From the NCBI GenBank assembly GCA_036375215.1, contig DASUSH010000035.1, positions 5,037 through 69,036 on the forward strand: a stretch of 64,000 nt of DNA, given 5' to 3'. Under the pieces are notes generated by a model. That model ran no database searches. It was not told where the DNA came from and was given only the letters and a program-made list of their open reading frames with translations. Position numbers and translations under genes: made by a program. The DNA comes from DASUSH01 sp036375215. GTDB taxonomy: Bacteria; Actinomycetota; Thermoleophilia; Solirubrobacterales; 70-9. Shown here one piece after another: positions 25,544 through 34,081 of the stretch (the stretch's first letter is position 1; each line of letters begins with the position of its first letter).

Positions 25544-26608
25544 ATGTCCGGCCGGGAACAGCGTTCGCGCGCGCCTATCGAGCTCCCGGGAGGGGAGACC
25601 GGCCCGCTCCGGAAGATCCTGCGGCGACTCGCCCTGGCTTTGGCGCTGATCACGCTCGTCGCCGTGGTCACCTACGCCGGTCGCGCCGGATACGTCGATC
25701 CCGAGGACGGCGAGATCAGCGTCCTCGACGCTTTCTATTACTCGACGGTCTCGATCACGACGACCGGCTACGGCGACATCCGGCCCGTCTCCGACGAGGC
25801 CCGGCTGGTGACCACCATCGTCGTCACCCCCGCCCGAGTCCTGTTCCTGATCCTGCTAGTCGGCACGACATTGGAGATACTCGCGGAGAGAAGCCGCCAC
25901 GCCTACCGCGTGGCGCGATGGAGGAGGCACTTGCACGAGCACACGATCGTCTGCGGATACGGGACCAAGGGCCAGAGCGCCGTACGCACCATGCTCGACA
26001 AGGGCCTCGACGGCGAGCGCATCGTCGTGATCGAGCCAAGCGCGGCCGCGCGCGCGAGCGCGACCGCCGACGGGCTGGCCGCGGTCCAGGGGAGCGGCGC
26101 CCAGCAGGAGGCATTGCTCGAAGCCGGGATCGAACAGGCGTCCGCGGTCGTCATCGCCGTCGACCGCGACGACACCGCGGTCCTGATCACGCTCACCGCC
26201 CGCGAGCTGAACGCCGACGCGACGATCGTGGGCGCCGTACGCGAAGAGGAGAACGTGCACCTGCTCGAGCAGAGCGGCGCGAACGCGGTGATCACCTCGT
26301 CGGGGGCGGCCGGCCGGCTACTGGGGCTCTCGACCGAGACGCCGGAGGTGACCGCCGTGATCGAGGATCTGATCACCCTCGGCCAGGGGCTCGACATCGT
26401 CGAGCGCGAGATCGGTGCCGACGAAGCCGGCCCGCACTCGCTGCCGACCCACGAATCGATGGTCCTTGCGATCGTCCGCGATGGCGAGCTGCTTCGCTTC
26501 GGCGACGCCTACCCGGATGTCTCGGAGCTACGCGCGGGTGACCGGGTGCTCGAGCTCAAGAGCCACCGGCACCAGCCCCGAGCGAAGCTCAGCCGCCGAG
26601 GCGCTTGA
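25544..26608 (+). CDS. RCK-gated potassium channel
   Basis: 354 residues. Two-helix pore module: TM1 about 28-46, pore helix and K+ selectivity filter TTTGYGD at 72-78, TM2 about 86-112. Then an RCK_N (TrkA-N) Rossmann domain about 133-250 starting IVCGYGTKG, and an RCK_C domain about 265-345 (LPTHESMVLAIVRDGELLRFGD). This is the MthK/Kch-type architecture, gating K+ flux across the cytoplasmic membrane by ligand binding to the RCK ring. The final 20 nt overlap the convergent secreted-protein gene. Confidence 0.92.
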   Translation: MSGREQRSRAPIELPGGETGPLRKILRRLALALALITLVAVVTYAGRAGYVDPEDGEISVLDAFYYSTVSITTTGYGDIRPVSDEARLVTTIVVTPARVLFLILLVGTTLEILAERSRHAYRVARWRRHLHEHTIVCGYGTKGQSAVRTMLDKGLDGERIVVIEPSAAARASATADGLAAVQGSGAQQEALLEAGIEQASAVVIAVDRDDTAVLITLTARELNADATIVGAVREEENVHLLEQSGANAVITSSGAAGRLLGLSTETPEVTAVIEDLITLGQGLDIVEREIGADEAGPHSLPTHESMVLAIVRDGELLRFGDAYPDVSELRAGDRVLELKSHRHQPRAKLSRRGA

Positions 26609-27200
26609 TCCGGAAGCTCGCGCCCGTGCCGGCGTTGCGGAACTTCGCGCGCAGCGGGCGCACCTTCCAGTTGTCGGGAAGGTTGCCACCCGGGTACTGA
26701 AGGAACCGGCGGAACTGGTTGGTGGCGTCTGCGCAGCTGATTCGCCGCGTCGTGATCCGGTAGCTGCCGGCGGGGATGTTGAGCTCGCCGATCCGGTCGT
26801 TGTGGAGGACGCGGAACGAGTCCGGGCAGACGTTGCGGCCGCCGTCTCCTCCACCACCGCCGCCGCCACCGCCGCCGCCGCCCTGCTTGATCTGCCAGGA
26901 CTGGCTGCCCTTGGTGAAGACGGCCTTGGAGTTGATCTTCCAGCCGTCGGAGGTCCTGCCCTGCTGGAGGAACTTCTGCAGCAGGCGCGTGGTGTCCTGA
27001 CAGCTCACGCCGGAGAAGACGGTGACGCCGTAGCGGCCGTGCGGGAGGCTCACGCCGTCGATCCGGTCGTCGTGCAGGATCGTGAAGTCGGGGCAGGTGG
27101 TCGCCGCGCGGGCCGGCTGAGCGCCGGCGAGGAAAAACGCGAAGAGGGTGGCCGCGGCGAGGGCGGTGAGGATCAGCGAGAGTCCGTTCCGGATGATCAT
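26589..27200 (-). CDS. secreted two-repeat cysteine-containing protein with polyglycine linker
   Basis: 203 residues; signal peptide about 1-33 ending in ARA-ATT. Two copies of a domain of about 75-80 residues, each beginning CPD, with I/V-LHxDRI, a central SC(Q/A)D(T/A)T motif, a Leu/Phe-rich helix and a terminal (W/F)-x-I-K strand. They are separated by twelve consecutive glycines at about residues 104-115. Each repeat has two Cys, probably one disulfide. I do not recognise the domain. The ATG overlaps the previous stop (ATGA) and a TATGCT box lies 9 nt upstream, so it may be made both from the operon and on its own. Confidence 0.7.
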   Translation of the reverse strand: MIIRNGLSLILTALAAATLFAFFLAGAQPARAATTCPDFTILHDDRIDGVSLPHGRYGVTVFSGVSCQDTTRLLQKFLQQGRTSDGWKINSKAVFTKGSQSWQIKQGGGGGGGGGGGGDGGRNVCPDSFRVLHNDRIGELNIPAGSYRITTRRISCADATNQFRRFLQYPGGNLPDNWKVRPLRAKFRNAGTGASFRIKRLGG

Positions 27201-27538
27201 CGGCTCGGCAGCATAGTGGCACAGTCGCGCGGCCCCGACTCGGCCGAGGCGCTTCCGTCGATCCGCAGCCGGACCAGCACTGACCAGCGGCAGGGCCCCG
27301 CGGAGTCGGCCGCGTCGTCGCGGATGATCGCGATGCAGCGGATCCTGCGGATCGCCTGGCGCCGGCAGGTGCCGACGCCGGACTCGTCGCACCCGGGTTC
27401 CGCCTTGCAGGCGCGATGGGCCTCCTCGGTCGTCGCCGCGCGCGCCTTCGCGAACGAGAGGACCTTTCCCGCCTGCGCGGGCGCGCTGCAGACCAGGAGC
27501 GCGGCGATCGCGCCGGCAATGGCGACGCCGCGCCTCAC
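27197..27538 (-). CDS. small secreted cysteine-rich protein
   Basis: 113 residues, GTG start in GTGA at the end of the YVTN gene. Signal peptide about 1-24 (ends APAQA-GK). The mature part is basic with seven Cys (ACKAEPGC, GTCRR, RCIAI, PCRW, DCATM). No known domain recognised. Third gene of the four-gene secreted operon; both its ends overlap neighbours by 4 nt, which strongly supports it being real. Confidence 0.6.
   Translation of the reverse strand: MRRGVAIAGAIAALLVCSAPAQAGKVLSFAKARAATTEEAHRACKAEPGCDESGVGTCRRQAIRRIRCIAIIRDDAADSAGPCRWSVLVRLRIDGSASAESGPRDCATMLPSR
27210..27215 (-). promoter_or_regulatory. -10 box before two-repeat secreted protein
   Basis: TATGCT on the minus strand, 9 nt before the ATG at 27200, inside the end of the preceding gene. 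Confidence 0.35.
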
Positions 27539-28947
27539 GGCCGGATCCGGATCAGTCGCTTGCGCACGAGCCGCGTCTCCTCCTCGTCCTCGGTGAACGT
27601 CGCGAACCCGCGGATCCAGACGACGGCCTCGCCGCCCGCGGCCAGGTCCTCGGCCACCGCGCTCGCGACCCTGACCGCGGGCGCGAACGCGAGGTGCTCC
27701 GTCTGGTCCTCGGGAAGGTCCATCCGGATCGGCGGCAGCCGGTGGACGGTCCCCTCGGTGAGGGTGGCGTGCGGGAAGATCCGCAGGCTCGCCCTGACCT
27801 CCAACTCGCACGGGTCGTTGCGGCACTGGACCCTGAACCTGGTCTCGCGCGGTGAGCTCTGCGGCGAGTGGCCGCGCAGCCGGAACCGTGGCTGGTTCAC
27901 GGGGTTCACGGGGTTCACGGGGTTCACCGGGTTCACCGGGATGAGCGGGATGACCGGGACGATGATGTCCGGCGAGACGTCCTGGACCACCGCGACCGCG
28001 GCGGGGAGCCTGCCTACCGGGATCCTCGCGCCGGGCCCGCCGCCGAGGTCGATCGCAGATACGTCGTTGCCGAACTGGTTCGCCGTGTAGGCGGTCGTGC
28101 CCTCGGGGATCACCGCGACCGAACGCGGCACGTTGCCCGCGCCGAGGCGCCCGGTCACCGCGCCCGAGGTCCCGTCGAGCACCGCGACCTCGTCGTCCCC
28201 GGCCAGGGTCGCGAAGACGCTCGAGCCGTCGTCGGCGACCGCGAGGGCGTTCGGGTAGGACCCGACCGGGACCGTCGCCGTGACCGCGCTCGTCCCGAGG
28301 TCGATCACCGACACGGTGCCGGCGACCGCGTTCGCGACGTAGGCGCGGCTGCCGTCGGGGCTGAGGGCGAGCGCCCGGGGACCCTCCCCCACCGTCACGG
28401 TGTCCACCGTCCTGCGGTTGACCAGGTTCACCACCGAGACCGTGCCGTCGTAGTAGTTGGCGACGTAGGCCAGCATCCCCGTCGGGCTGATCGCGATCGC
28501 CTCGGGCCCGTCGCCAACCGGGATGTCGAGCGGGACCGGCTCGTTCGTCGAGTTGTTCACCGCGGTGAGGTCGTCGTCGGCGAAGTTGGTGACGAAGACG
28601 CCGGCGCCGTCCGGGGTGAAGGCGAGGTCCGAGGGCGAGCTGCCGACCGGGACGTCCTGTCCGATCTTTCTGTTGTTGACGGCATCGAGCACCGAGACCG
28701 TGTCGCTCTCCCAGTTGGCGACCCAGGCCTCGGAGAGGTCCGGGCTGATCGCGAGCGCGATCGGGAACTCGCCGACGGCGATGTCGCCGACGAACTCGTT
28801 CTGCGCGGTGTCGATCACCGAGACCGTGTTGTCGCCCGCGTTCGCGACGTAGCCGTGGTGCGCCGGGGCGGGGTCCGCGAGGGCCAGCGCCGCCACGAGG
28901 CCGAGGAGGGCCGCGACGCTTCCCCGCATGGTCAGGCGGCGGCTCAC
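27535..28947 (-). CDS. secreted YVTN-type seven-bladed beta-propeller protein
   Basis: 470 residues, GTG start overlapping the previous stop (GTGA); an ATG at 28929 is an alternative. Signal peptide, then about seven repeats of 40-43 residues with the YVAN...VSVID...ISPDG consensus (residues about 30-320), the YVTN/lactonase-like propeller. A hinge of repeated Pro-Val-Asn tripeptides follows (encoded by the 9-bp repeat at 27894-27956), then a C-terminal beta-rich domain of about 120 residues with two Cys (VQCRNDPC). Likely a cell-surface binding protein; ligand unknown. Confidence 0.82.
   Translation of the reverse strand: MSRRLTMRGSVAALLGLVAALALADPAPAHHGYVANAGDNTVSVIDTAQNEFVGDIAVGEFPIALAISPDLSEAWVANWESDTVSVLDAVNNRKIGQDVPVGSSPSDLAFTPDGAGVFVTNFADDDLTAVNNSTNEPVPLDIPVGDGPEAIAISPTGMLAYVANYYDGTVSVVNLVNRRTVDTVTVGEGPRALALSPDGSRAYVANAVAGTVSVIDLGTSAVTATVPVGSYPNALAVADDGSSVFATLAGDDEVAVLDGTSGAVTGRLGAGNVPRSVAVIPEGTTAYTANQFGNDVSAIDLGGGPGARIPVGRLPAAVAVVQDVSPDIIVPVIPLIPVNPVNPVNPVNPVNQPRFRLRGHSPQSSPRETRFRVQCRNDPCELEVRASLRIFPHATLTEGTVHRLPPIRMDLPEDQTEHLAFAPAVRVASAVAEDLAAGGEAVVWIRGFATFTEDEEETRLVRKRLIRIRP
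27894..27956. repeat. 9-bp tandem repeat encoding (Pro-Val-Asn)n hinge
   Basis: Seven consecutive 9-bp units of GGTTCACGG type, the last two degenerate (GGATGAGCG, GGATGACCG). Because the unit is a multiple of three, copy-number change would lengthen or shorten the hinge without breaking the frame. Confidence 0.85.
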
Positions 28948-31511
28948 CGCGGCTCCAGGGGGCCGCTGCGGCCCGGATAGGGTCGCCAGTCGGGGTCGTC
29001 GAGGCGCAGGTCGCTGCGCGCAACGACGCGGGCGCCGCCGCCCCCGTCCGCCTCGATCGTCCTGATCTCGCTGCCTCCAGCCCGCTCGACCGCGTATGCG
29101 ATCCGCTCCCCGTTCGGCGACCAGGCGGGAGCGCCCCCGCCCTCGCCGCAGGGGGTGAGCCGTTCGAGGTCGGAGCCGTCGATCACGATCGAGTAGATCG
29201 CGGCGCAGCCGCGCGAGCGACCGGCGACGGCGACGCGGTCGCCGTGCGGCGAGTAGTCGGGCTCGCTCGCGGAGAGCGAACGCGGCGTGAGCCGCTCCTT
29301 CGGCCCGCCCTCGTCCTCGACCGTCCAGACCGACGCGGCGTCGCGCGGGCCACGGGTGAAGGCGAGGCGCGTGCCGTCGGGGGACCAGGCCGGGTCGCGG
29401 TCGCCGCGGCCGCCGGTCAGCTCGCGGATGCGGCCGCCGTGGACGGTGCCGACGAAGACGCCCCGCGGGCGGCCGCCGCGGGAGCGCCGCGCGAACGCGA
29501 ACGAGCGCAGGCCCGGTGCCAGCGCGCCGGACGCGCCGAAGAGACGCCGCCCGGCGAGCAGCCGATGCGCCTCCTCGCGAAGGTCGTCGTAGCGGAGGAG
29601 CTCGGGCGTCCCGCCGCCGCGCGACCGCGCGAAGACGAAGCCGCTCGCGTCCGGCGCCCACTGCGGCTCGGCGGCGTCCCCGCCCACGACGGGCGGCTCC
29701 GAGGAGGTCGTGCTCACGAGCCGGGACCCGCCCGGCGTCCGCTCTGTGTAGGTGAGCGATCCGTTCTGCTGCGGGGCCGCCAGCCCGCTCGGCGGGACCG
29801 CGCAGATCGCGGTCGCGTAGAACGTCGGCTGGCCGGCGCCGGTCTGCCGGAAGGACCAGGCCGTCGGCAGCGTGCCGTAGTCCGTCGGCTCGTAGTTGAT
29901 CGGGTAGTTGTCGGTGATCGCGTTGAAGTCGTTCGTGGCCGGTGGCGAGAGCTGCCAGCCCCCGGCCACCGCGTAGGACCCGTTCGGGCAGTACGCGATC
30001 CAGGTGGCGTCGAGGTCGTTCGACGGGTCGATGATCGGACCCTCCTGCCGCGAGGAGAACGCGATCGGCGGGTTCGCCGCCAGTTGCGGCGCGAGGCAGA
30101 GCGCGTTCGACTGGTACGTGACGACGTCGTCCACGCCGCCCGCGAAGCCGTTCGCGAGCCACCCGCCGCGGCCCGAGGAAACCGTCGAGGCCTTCGTCTC
30201 CCCGCTTCCGTCCGGATCGGTCACGAAACCGCCCGCCAGGACCTGCCAGCCATCGGGACATGGCGCCTCCAGCTGGACGTCGAACACGTACCAGTCGGTG
30301 TCCGGCTGGTCGTTGTCCGCCGCGCAGATCGCCGCGGACACCCAGAAGGCCCCGCAGATATGCGAGAGCGGCGAGGGCCAGACCTGCGTCGACGTCTCCC
30401 AGTAGTCGGGCGAGCCGCAGGTGGCGTACGTGAACGGTGGGTAGCCCAGGTTGCTGTCCGTCCCCGCGACGGCCCAGCCGTTCGCGGTCGGCCCCTCGTC
30501 GTCTCCGTTGTTGGCGCCCATGTCGATCCCGGAATGCCCGCCGCCGACGAGTACGGTGTTCGCCGGGCAGGTCGCGCTGCGCGCCCGCGGTTCCGCCTCG
30601 ATCTCGAAGAGCGGCGGCACCTCCGCCTGCCAGCTGGGCGCGACGTCGGTCACGCCGCCGATCGCCTCCGTGATCGACTCGACGTCGCCGCCGTTAGCGT
30701 CGATCAGCATCAGCTGCGCGCCCGCGCCCGCGCCCGGCGCGGCGCGGGAGAACGCGATCCGCGTCCCGTCGGGGGAGAAAACCGGCGAGAGGTCCTCGCC
30801 CTCGGCCCGTTCGGGATCGGTGAGCTGGCGGATCGAGCTGCCGTCGGTGGCGATCACGTAGAGCTTGCCGCCGGCGCTCAAGACGATCTCGCTCCCGTCA
30901 GGCGAGTAGTCCGGGTGGCTCGCGTCGCCGAGCGAGTAGCGGTGGGTGATGTTGATCGGGTCCTGGCCGATCTCCATCGTCCAGATGTCGCCCTGCGCCG
31001 AGTACGCGATCTCCTCGTCCCCGTCGCTGCCGCCGGTCGCCGAGAAGGTCGGGTCCTCGTGGTCGCGGGGGTCGCTCGTACGCTGAACGAGGCCGATCTC
31101 GCCGCCCTCGTCGCTCATCGTAAAGACCTGGTCGTGGCCGCCGCTCGCGCGGACGAAGACGACGTCGCCGCCCGGCGTGTAGCCGGGATCCTTGCCGCCG
31201 TTGATCGTCAGGGTGGTCGATCCGGAGCCGTCCGGACCCATCTCGCAGACCTGCGAGACGCCCGCGGCGGTGCACGCGTAGGCGATCCTCGAGCCCGTGG
31301 GCGACCAGCTGGGATCGGTGCCCGGCTGGAGGGGTGCCGGGTTCGTGCCGTCGGGCTCGACGGTCGAGATCGGGCTCGCGTCGAACGCGATCAGGCCGTT
31401 GGCGCCAGCGTAGACCGCCTGGGCCGGCGCCGCGGCGACGAGGGATACGGCCAGCGCGAGGAAACCCGTTCCCGCTCCCGGCATGACCCCGCGTGGTCCC
31501 GCCTTGCGCAT
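28944..31511 (-). CDS. large secreted TolB/PD40-type propeller protein
   Basis: 855 residues with signal peptide (ends AAPAQA-VYAG). Residues about 45-310 and 620-850 carry PD40/WD40-like repeats (DPSWSPTGSRIAYA, HPDYSPDGSEIVL, PVFSPDGTRIAF, APAWSPNGERIAY). The middle 310 residues are different: Cys-rich, with TCPANTVLVGGG, PCPDGWQVLAGGF and YCPNGSYAVAGGW, three repeats that look like a separate surface module. Thus propeller-insert-propeller. Start ATG with GGGAGA 7 nt upstream. First of four coupled secreted genes. No enzyme motif seen; probably a surface binding or scaffold protein. Confidence 0.78.
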   Translation of the reverse strand: MRKAGPRGVMPGAGTGFLALAVSLVAAAPAQAVYAGANGLIAFDASPISTVEPDGTNPAPLQPGTDPSWSPTGSRIAYACTAAGVSQVCEMGPDGSGSTTLTINGGKDPGYTPGGDVVFVRASGGHDQVFTMSDEGGEIGLVQRTSDPRDHEDPTFSATGGSDGDEEIAYSAQGDIWTMEIGQDPINITHRYSLGDASHPDYSPDGSEIVLSAGGKLYVIATDGSSIRQLTDPERAEGEDLSPVFSPDGTRIAFSRAAPGAGAGAQLMLIDANGGDVESITEAIGGVTDVAPSWQAEVPPLFEIEAEPRARSATCPANTVLVGGGHSGIDMGANNGDDEGPTANGWAVAGTDSNLGYPPFTYATCGSPDYWETSTQVWPSPLSHICGAFWVSAAICAADNDQPDTDWYVFDVQLEAPCPDGWQVLAGGFVTDPDGSGETKASTVSSGRGGWLANGFAGGVDDVVTYQSNALCLAPQLAANPPIAFSSRQEGPIIDPSNDLDATWIAYCPNGSYAVAGGWQLSPPATNDFNAITDNYPINYEPTDYGTLPTAWSFRQTGAGQPTFYATAICAVPPSGLAAPQQNGSLTYTERTPGGSRLVSTTSSEPPVVGGDAAEPQWAPDASGFVFARSRGGGTPELLRYDDLREEAHRLLAGRRLFGASGALAPGLRSFAFARRSRGGRPRGVFVGTVHGGRIRELTGGRGDRDPAWSPDGTRLAFTRGPRDAASVWTVEDEGGPKERLTPRSLSASEPDYSPHGDRVAVAGRSRGCAAIYSIVIDGSDLERLTPCGEGGGAPAWSPNGERIAYAVERAGGSEIRTIEADGGGGARVVARSDLRLDDPDWRPYPGRSGPLEPR

Positions 31512-31517
31512 ACCTGT

Positions 31518-31553
31518 ATCTCCCTGCGCAGGGTGGCGGGCGCGCAGGGAGAT
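31518..31553. promoter_or_regulatory. 12-bp inverted repeat covering RBS of PD40 gene
   Basis: ATCTCCCTGCGC and GCGCAGGGAGAT, perfect arms, 12-nt spacer. In minus-strand RNA the 3' arm contains the GGGAGA ribosome-binding site of the PD40 gene, so the hairpin would hide it. It also lies 22 nt past the MFS stop but has no T-run, which argues against a plain terminator. Confidence 0.6.
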
Positions 31554-31574
31554 GTCAAGGGGAACTGCTTTCGC

Positions 31575-33047
31575 TCAGGCCTCCGAGTAGGCCGGCTCGC
31601 CGCCCTGCGCGGCGTGTTCGGCGCTCTCGCCGGCAGCGCCCTTCCCGTCGGGGTTGAGGACCACGAAGGCGACGCCGACCGCGATCGCCATCAGCGCCGC
31701 GCCGACGAGGTAGGCGAGGTGATAGCCGCCGTTGAGCGCCGCCGCCGCCGACTCGCCGGCCGCGGCGAGCCCGTCGGTCCGCTCCGAGGCGAGCGTCGCG
31801 AGGACCGCGAGGCCGATCGCGCCGGCCACCTGGACGGTCGTGTTGACGAAGCCCGAGGCGAGGCCGGCGTCCGACTGGGTGGCGCCCGACATCGCGAGCG
31901 TCATCATCGCCGGGAAGGCGATCCCGGCGCCCGAGCCGAGCAGCAGCATCACCGGCAGCAGGTCGGTCCAGTAGTTGCCGTCCACCGGGGCTCGCGCGAA
32001 GAGCAGCAGGCCGATCGCGTTCAGGGTGAGTCCGGTGACCAGCGCCCGGCGCGCCCCGAACCCCATCACCAGCTTCTCCGCGTACCCGAGCGAGAGCGTG
32101 CCCATGACGAGGCAGGAGGGCAGGAACGCCAGCCCGACCTCGAGCGCGGTGTAGCCGAGGATGCCCTGGAGGTAGAGCGCGCCCAGGAAGAACATCCCGA
32201 AGAACCCGACGACGAGTAGCGCCATCACCAGGTTCGCGCCGGTCACCTCGCGGGACCTGAACAGGCGGAGCGGCATGAGCGGGTTCTCGATCCGTGCCTG
32301 CCGGCTCACGAAGGCGACGATGAGGACGATCGCGACCGCGCCGAGCCCGAGCGTCTGGAGCGAGCCGAACCCCTGCTCACCGGCCTCGAGGAGCGCGTAG
32401 ACGCCGAGCATGAGGCCGGCGGTGAGCGTGACGGCGCCGGGGATGTCCGCGCCCTTGTCCCAGCCGATCCCCGCGGGGTCGGGGACGACCCGCAGCGCGA
32501 GCAGCGCGACCCCGATCCCGACCGGGACGTTCACGAAGAAGATCCAGTGCCAGTTGATCGCCTCGGTGAGGATCCCGCCGGCGAGGAGCCCGATCGAGGC
32601 GCCCGCGGAGGCGACGAAGCTGTAGACGCCGATCGCCTTCGCCTGCTCGCGGGGCTCGGGGAACATCGTCACGATCATCCCGAGGATCACCGCCGAGGCG
32701 ACCGCGCCGCTGGCGCCCTGGATGAAGCGCGCGGCGATCAGCATCTCCTGGCTCTGGGCGATCGCGCAGAGCGCCGAGGCCGCGGTGAAGACCACGAGCC
32801 CGGCGAGGAAGACGCGCCGCTGCCCGATCAGGTCGCCGATCCGGCCCGCGAGCAGCAGGAGGCCGCCGAACGCGATCAGGTAGGCGTTCACGACCCAGGC
32901 GAGGTTCGACTGCGTGAAGCCGAGGTCGGCCTGGATCGAGGGCAGCGCGACGTTCACGATCGTCGCGTCGAGCACGATCATGAGCATGCCCCCGCACAGC
33001 ACATAGAGCGCGAGCCAGCGATTTCGTTCGGTCGTTTGGGGGGTCAT
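31575..33047 (-). CDS. MFS drug exporter, DHA2 (EmrB/QacA) family
   Basis: 490 residues, about 14 membrane helices. Motif C-like and DHA2 landmarks: LDATIVNVALPSI in TM1, WVVNAYLIAFGGLLLLAGRIGD (motif A region, with GRIGDLIGQRR) and GGILTEAINWHWIFFVNVP (motif for 14-TM antiporters). ATG at 33047 chosen because AGGAG lies 5 nt upstream; a GTG at 33083 would add 12 poorly conserved residues. Predicted proton-driven efflux of toxic organics. Soluble Ala/Gly-rich C-terminus. Divergent from an ABC exporter pair, so the two may answer to the same stress. Confidence 0.9.
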   Translation of the reverse strand: MTPQTTERNRWLALYVLCGGMLMIVLDATIVNVALPSIQADLGFTQSNLAWVVNAYLIAFGGLLLLAGRIGDLIGQRRVFLAGLVVFTAASALCAIAQSQEMLIAARFIQGASGAVASAVILGMIVTMFPEPREQAKAIGVYSFVASAGASIGLLAGGILTEAINWHWIFFVNVPVGIGVALLALRVVPDPAGIGWDKGADIPGAVTLTAGLMLGVYALLEAGEQGFGSLQTLGLGAVAIVLIVAFVSRQARIENPLMPLRLFRSREVTGANLVMALLVVGFFGMFFLGALYLQGILGYTALEVGLAFLPSCLVMGTLSLGYAEKLVMGFGARRALVTGLTLNAIGLLLFARAPVDGNYWTDLLPVMLLLGSGAGIAFPAMMTLAMSGATQSDAGLASGFVNTTVQVAGAIGLAVLATLASERTDGLAAAGESAAAALNGGYHLAYLVGAALMAIAVGVAFVVLNPDGKGAAGESAEHAAQGGEPAYSEA

Positions 33048-33149
33048 CGGGTCTCCTGCGGTTTCGGAATTCAAGGTAGTCACCCCTAAGACCGCGCCCC
33101 CCGCCTGAACTCATCGCTCGCCGATGAATCGCGGGTCCGCCCCCCGTCC

Positions 33150-33155
33150 TAGTCT
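33150..33155 (+). promoter_or_regulatory. -10 box of ABC exporter pair
   Basis: TAGTCT; 11 nt upstream of an in-frame TTG (33167) and 35 nt upstream of the ATG at 33191. Confidence 0.4.
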
Positions 33156-33190
33156 GGGAATCGATCTTGGAATCGAGCTTCCCGACTGGC

Positions 33191-34081
33191 ATGAACGCGA
33201 TCGAGATCCGCCGCGCGGTCAAGACGTTCGGCGAGATCACGGCGGTCGACGGCCTCGACCTTGACGTCCCCGCCGGGATCTGCCTCGGCCTGCTCGGGCC
33301 GAACGGAGCCGGCAAGTCGACGACGATGCGCCTGCTCACCGGCCAGGCGATCGCCGACTCGGGCGAGATCCGCGTGCTCGGTCACGAGCTTCCCGGTGAC
33401 TCGAAGGCGGCGCGGGCGGCGATGGGGGTCGTCCCCCAGCTCGACAACCTCGACATCGACGTCACGGTCGAGGACAACCTCGCCGTCTTCGCCCGCCTCT
33501 ACAGGGTCGGTGACGTGCCCGCCGCCGTCGAGCGCGCGCTCGAGCTCGCCCGGCTCGTCGACCGCCGCAGGGACGCGGTCGACGAGCTCTCGGGCGGCAT
33601 GCGCCGGCGCCTGCTCGTCGCCCGCGGGCTCGTCCACGACCCCCGGCTGGTCCTGCTCGACGAGCCGACGGTCGGGCTGGACCCACAGATCCGCACGCAG
33701 ATCTGGTCCCTGATCGACGGGTTGCGCACCCGCGGGGCGACGATCCTGATGTCGACCCACTACATCGAGGAGGCCGAGCGACTCGCCGACGAGGTCGCGG
33801 TGATGGCCCACGGCAAGGTCGTCGCCCGCGGCAAGCCCGCGGAGCTGATCGCCGAGCACGCCGGCCGCGAGACGGCCGAGGTCTACGGCCCGCCCGACCG
33901 CCTCGCCGAGGTGCGGGCGCTGGCGGAATCCGAGGGGCTGACTGTCCGGCCCGCGGGCCCGGCGGTCGCGATCGTCGGCGCCGAACGCTCCGCCAACAAC
34001 GCGATCCCCGATGACGCCGTCCGGCGCGCCGCCTCGCTCGAGGACGTCTTCGTGATGCTGACCGGCGAGGAGGCGGAGTGA
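33191..34081 (+). CDS. ABC-2 drug-type exporter ATPase
   Basis: 296 residues. Walker A GPNGAGKST at 36-44, signature LSGGM, Walker B LVLLDEPTVGLDP and H-loop STHYIEEAERL; the LSGGMxRR signature and the C-terminal domain of about 70 residues are typical of DrrA/NodI-type ATPases. ATG 33191 puts Walker A at the usual distance; TTG 33167 would add 8 residues and fits the promoter, so the start is uncertain. Energises the permease encoded next, with which it overlaps by 4 nt. Substrate unknown: daunorubicin-like drugs or lipids are typical of the family. Confidence 0.88.
   Translation: MNAIEIRRAVKTFGEITAVDGLDLDVPAGICLGLLGPNGAGKSTTMRLLTGQAIADSGEIRVLGHELPGDSKAARAAMGVVPQLDNLDIDVTVEDNLAVFARLYRVGDVPAAVERALELARLVDRRRDAVDELSGGMRRRLLVARGLVHDPRLVLLDEPTVGLDPQIRTQIWSLIDGLRTRGATILMSTHYIEEAERLADEVAVMAHGKVVARGKPAELIAEHAGRETAEVYGPPDRLAEVRALAESEGLTVRPAGPAVAIVGAERSANNAIPDDAVRRAASLEDVFVMLTGEEAE

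Noticed and set aside
27894..27956. Short direct repeats considered as CRISPR
   Set aside because: Units are 9 bp with no spacers and lie inside a coding frame as Pro-Val-Asn repeats.
31518..31553. Inverted repeat read as a simple terminator of the MFS gene
   Set aside because: No T-run follows and the 3' arm coincides with the next gene's ribosome-binding site, so control of that gene is at least as likely.
29244..32219. A plus-strand open frame of 991 codons
   Set aside because: Antisense to the PD40 and MFS genes, both with clear family motifs.
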